64,000 bases of DNA. Source: Mesorhizobium waimense (GTDB lineage Bacteria > Pseudomonadota > Alphaproteobacteria > Rhizobiales > Rhizobiaceae). Shown here one piece after another: positions 61,639 through 64,000 of the stretch (position 1 is its first letter; each line of letters opens with the position of its first letter). The DNA lies in contig NZ_QZWZ01000001.1 of NCBI RefSeq assembly GCF_003601975.1, positions 124,001-188,000 on the forward strand, given 5' to 3'. Position numbers and translations under genes: made by a program. The notes beneath the pieces were generated by a model, which worked only from the letters and a program-made list of their open reading frames with translations, had not been told where the DNA came from and made no database searches.

Positions 61639-63981
61639 TCAGGTGGTGGCGCGCTTTGCGACCGGGCGCAATTCCGCGGCAAAGGGCCAGGTCACGTTGG
61701 ACATGGTCTCGATGCCCGACGCGCTGAGCGCGGCGCCGAAGAGGAAGCCCTGGACCAGGTCCGGCTTCACCGAATGCAGCAGGATCTTGAGCTGTTCGAA
61801 GGTCTCCACGCCTTCGACGGTGACGGTCAGGCCGAGAATCCGGGTCAGGTCGACGACGCCCTTCAACAGGTCGAGCGAGCGCGGGTTCTGGGTTACGTCC
61901 ATCAGGAACGAACGGTCGATCTTGATCTTGTCGAGCGGCAGCTTGTGGAGATAGCTCAGGCTCGAATAGCCGGTGCCGAAATCGTCGAGCGCGATACGCA
62001 CGCCAAGCTGTTTCAGCTCCTCGATGTACTGCCGGGTCAGCGACTTGTCGTCGAGCAGCGCGGTTTCGGTGACTTCGATCTCCAGGCGGGCGGCCGCGAG
62101 CCCGGACGTGGCCAGCGCGTCGCGGACTTTCTGGATGACGTCGCTGTTGCGGAAGTCCTTGGCGGAAAGGTTGACCGAAACGCTGGTCTGGTCGGGCCAT
62201 TTGGCGCATTCCCCGCAGGCCGCCTGAAGCACGAAGGTGCTGATCTCGGAAATGATGCCCATTTCCTCGGCCAGTGGAATAAAGATGCTTGGCGAAACAG
62301 GCCCGAGATCGGGATGGTCCCAGCGGCACAATGCCTCGCAGCTGGCAATGCGCATCGTGCTCATCGAGACGATCGGCTGATAGACGACGCGCAGGCCCTT
62401 GCTCTCGATCGCGCTGCGCAGGTCCGCCTTCATCAGCTGGCGGTTGCGGAAGGCGGCGTCCATCGCGGCCTCGAACAGCCGCCAGTTGTTCTTGCCGAGC
62501 TCCTTGGCCTTGTAGAGCGCCAGGTCCGCCTTGACGATCATGGCGTCGACATCGGTGTCCTCGACTTTGGACAGCACCGCGCCGGCGCTGGCCTGGATGC
62601 GCAGCCCATGTCCGGCGACGTCGACTTCGCCCTGCAGGTCGCCGAAAATCTGGTCGAGCAGGCTGGTCAGGTGGCTTTCATCCTCGATGCGGTCGAAGAA
62701 GACCATGAACTCGTCGCCGCCGAAGCGGCTGACGGTGATGCCTTGCCCGGCAACGGCCGCCAGCCGCTCCGCGACGGCGTAAATCAGGCCGTCGCCGACC
62801 GGGTGGCCCAGCGTGTCGTTGACGCTTTTGAAATCGTCGAGGTCGAGTACCGCAAGGCCGCAGAGACGGTCGCGGTCGCCGGAGGCCATCGATTCGCCGA
62901 CCAGTTCGTGGAAATAGGCGCGGTTCGGCAGGCCGGTGAGGCTGTCATAGCGCGCCATAAAGCGGATTTTTTCCTCGGCTTCGACGCGCGCCGTGACATC
63001 CTCGAAGGTGATGACGCCCAGGTCCTGGCTGCCTTCGCGTGCCGAAAACTCGTAGTGCTGGCCGGTGGAGAAGGAAACCAGCACCTTGCGGTCGCGGCCC
63101 TCGCGCAGCGCCCGCGTCAGCTGCGCCTCGACATAGCGGCAGTCCTTTGGCGACAGCATGCCGCCGGCAACGCCGCGCAGGAGCAGCGAGTGGATCGATC
63201 GGCCGAGCAATTGGTCAGGCGATTTCAGCGACATCAGATGCGCGGCTTCGGCGTTGCCGACCACCACCTTGCCGTCGGGACCAAGCATCACCAGGCCATG
63301 CGACATGGTGTTCAGCGCCCGGTTGAAGCGCTCTGCCAGCCTGGCCGCGGTCTTGCGCTCCGAAATGGCATCGAAAAGCACGGTGCGGACGTGTGCGGCC
63401 ATTCGGGTGATGATGAAGATGAACGGCACGATATAGAGGCCGAGGATGAAGGTGGGCACGTCGCCCTTGAGCATCAGCCCGATCGCGATCGGCAGCACGA
63501 CCGTGAAGGCCTGCACCGCAACCATGGTCTTGGAGCCGTAATTGCGGCCGACGATCGTCACCGTCGAGCCCATTATGACGGCGATCGCGGCACTTTCTCC
63601 GAACATGTCCGGGATGAGGTAGATGGTCGTGAGGCAGAAAAGCCCCATGAAGAAAGCCTGGATGGTGCCGCCGACCAGGTAGTAGCGTTCCCAGGTCTTG
63701 GCCGCTTCATAGCTGTCGAAATTGCCTTCGCGCTGGCCTTTGCGGATGCCGTAATAGCGGTAAAGGCCGGCGCCGAGCATGATTGCCGCCAGGGCGAGGT
63801 AGGCCGGATGCTTTGAGGTCAGATAGACAAGAACACCGATGAGTCCGTGGCAAAAAGCGCCGATCAGCAGGATTCCGGGATCGTTGAACAACGATCGCAC
63901 GAACCCAGCATAGACGTCCTCACCTATCTCTCCGGTTTTGTGTTCTTGCATGGCCCGCGGTGTCGCACGAACCGCAGTCAT
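61639..63981 (-). CDS. Membrane GGDEF-EAL cyclic-di-GMP protein
   Basis: A 780-residue protein. The N-terminus has about five to six helices (residues 25-200), then a PAS-like domain (about 225-330), a GGDEF domain with intact RFGGDEF, and an EAL domain with intact CEALCRW, DDFGTGYSSL and VEGVET motifs. Both enzymatic activities are possible; direction is not predictable. The ATG at 63981 has only a weak ribosome site, with a second ATG 30 bases in. It would respond to a membrane or PAS-bound cue and adjust motility or biofilm through cyclic di-GMP. Confidence 0.93.
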   Translation of the reverse strand: MTAVRATPRAMQEHKTGEIGEDVYAGFVRSLFNDPGILLIGAFCHGLIGVLVYLTSKHPAYLALAAIMLGAGLYRYYGIRKGQREGNFDSYEAAKTWERYYLVGGTIQAFFMGLFCLTTIYLIPDMFGESAAIAVIMGSTVTIVGRNYGSKTMVAVQAFTVVLPIAIGLMLKGDVPTFILGLYIVPFIFIITRMAAHVRTVLFDAISERKTAARLAERFNRALNTMSHGLVMLGPDGKVVVGNAEAAHLMSLKSPDQLLGRSIHSLLLRGVAGGMLSPKDCRYVEAQLTRALREGRDRKVLVSFSTGQHYEFSAREGSQDLGVITFEDVTARVEAEEKIRFMARYDSLTGLPNRAYFHELVGESMASGDRDRLCGLAVLDLDDFKSVNDTLGHPVGDGLIYAVAERLAAVAGQGITVSRFGGDEFMVFFDRIEDESHLTSLLDQIFGDLQGEVDVAGHGLRIQASAGAVLSKVEDTDVDAMIVKADLALYKAKELGKNNWRLFEAAMDAAFRNRQLMKADLRSAIESKGLRVVYQPIVSMSTMRIASCEALCRWDHPDLGPVSPSIFIPLAEEMGIISEISTFVLQAACGECAKWPDQTSVSVNLSAKDFRNSDVIQKVRDALATSGLAAARLEIEVTETALLDDKSLTRQYIEELKQLGVRIALDDFGTGYSSLSYLHKLPLDKIKIDRSFLMDVTQNPRSLDLLKGVVDLTRILGLTVTVEGVETFEQLKILLHSVKPDLVQGFLFGAALSASGIETMSNVTWPFAAELRPVAKRATT

Positions 63982-64000
63982 TTCACATTCGCCTTAAGAA

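Overview
The window looks like chromosomal DNA of a high-G+C alphaproteobacterium of the Rhizobiales, most likely Mesorhizobium or a close relative. This is inferred from codon use, the smoEFGKS-mtlK polyol operon, split pntA1/pntA2/pntB genes, an aa3-type oxidase subunit IV, small DUF1127 and DUF3096 proteins, a NodF/NodE-like pair, and GC-rich palindromic intergenic repeats. I see no rRNA or tRNA gene, CRISPR array, insertion sequence or phage gene. The window is dense chromosomal operon DNA; the gaps mostly hold repeats, hairpins and promoters.

Layout. 1-4.6 kb: a palindromic repeat, a membrane/coiled-coil protein, a sugar-mutarotase-like protein, a P-loop kinase and a Lys/Ala-rich basic protein. 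4.6-6.9 kb (minus): a glutathione S-transferase, then a NodE-like ketosynthase and a NodF-like acyl carrier protein. 7.1-16.1 kb: the urease cluster ureD-ureA-DUF1272-hupE/ureJ-ureB-(two reverse-strand secreted proteins)-ureC-membrane protein-GST-ureE-ureF-DUF3995-ureG. 16.2-29.1 kb: class II aldolase, a phosphatase, a SorC-type regulator, DUF1127, a LysR regulator, then the polyol operon smoE-F-G-K-S, mtlK, a HAD phosphatase and a FGGY pentulose kinase. 29.4-30.8 kb: a MATE efflux pump ending at a strong terminator.

30.8-38.1 kb (minus): a PotABCD-like ABC transporter, a polar amino-acid ABC transporter and a ureohydrolase (agmatinase family), divergent from a LysR regulator. Import of a guanidino compound and its hydrolysis to urea would feed the urease made by the earlier cluster. 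39.5-49.4 kb: nicotinate phosphoribosyltransferase pncB, a membrane protein whose start lies in a 161-bp palindromic element, a complete branched-chain-type ABC transporter, an ion-transporter-superfamily antiporter, and nicotinamidase pncA.

49.6-56.8 kb: the most interesting block. A six-gene overlapping operon, divergent from pncA, encodes a FAD subunit and a fused [2Fe-2S]/molybdopterin subunit of a hydroxylase, a 6-hydroxynicotinate-reductase-like iron-sulfur protein, UPF0280 and DUF1185 proteins of unknown role, and a MarR regulator. With pncA beside it, this reads as a reductive nicotinate (or related N-heterocycle) catabolic system containing two unassigned enzymes. 56.8-64.0 kb (minus): the proton-translocating transhydrogenase pntA1-A2-B, an oxidase subunit IV, DUF3096, a FeeM-like N-acyl amino acid synthase and a GGDEF-EAL cyclic-di-GMP protein.

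A recurring architectural pattern is that all four solute-binding-protein genes are separated from the downstream transporter genes by a strong hairpin or palindromic repeat, which probably sets transcript stoichiometry.
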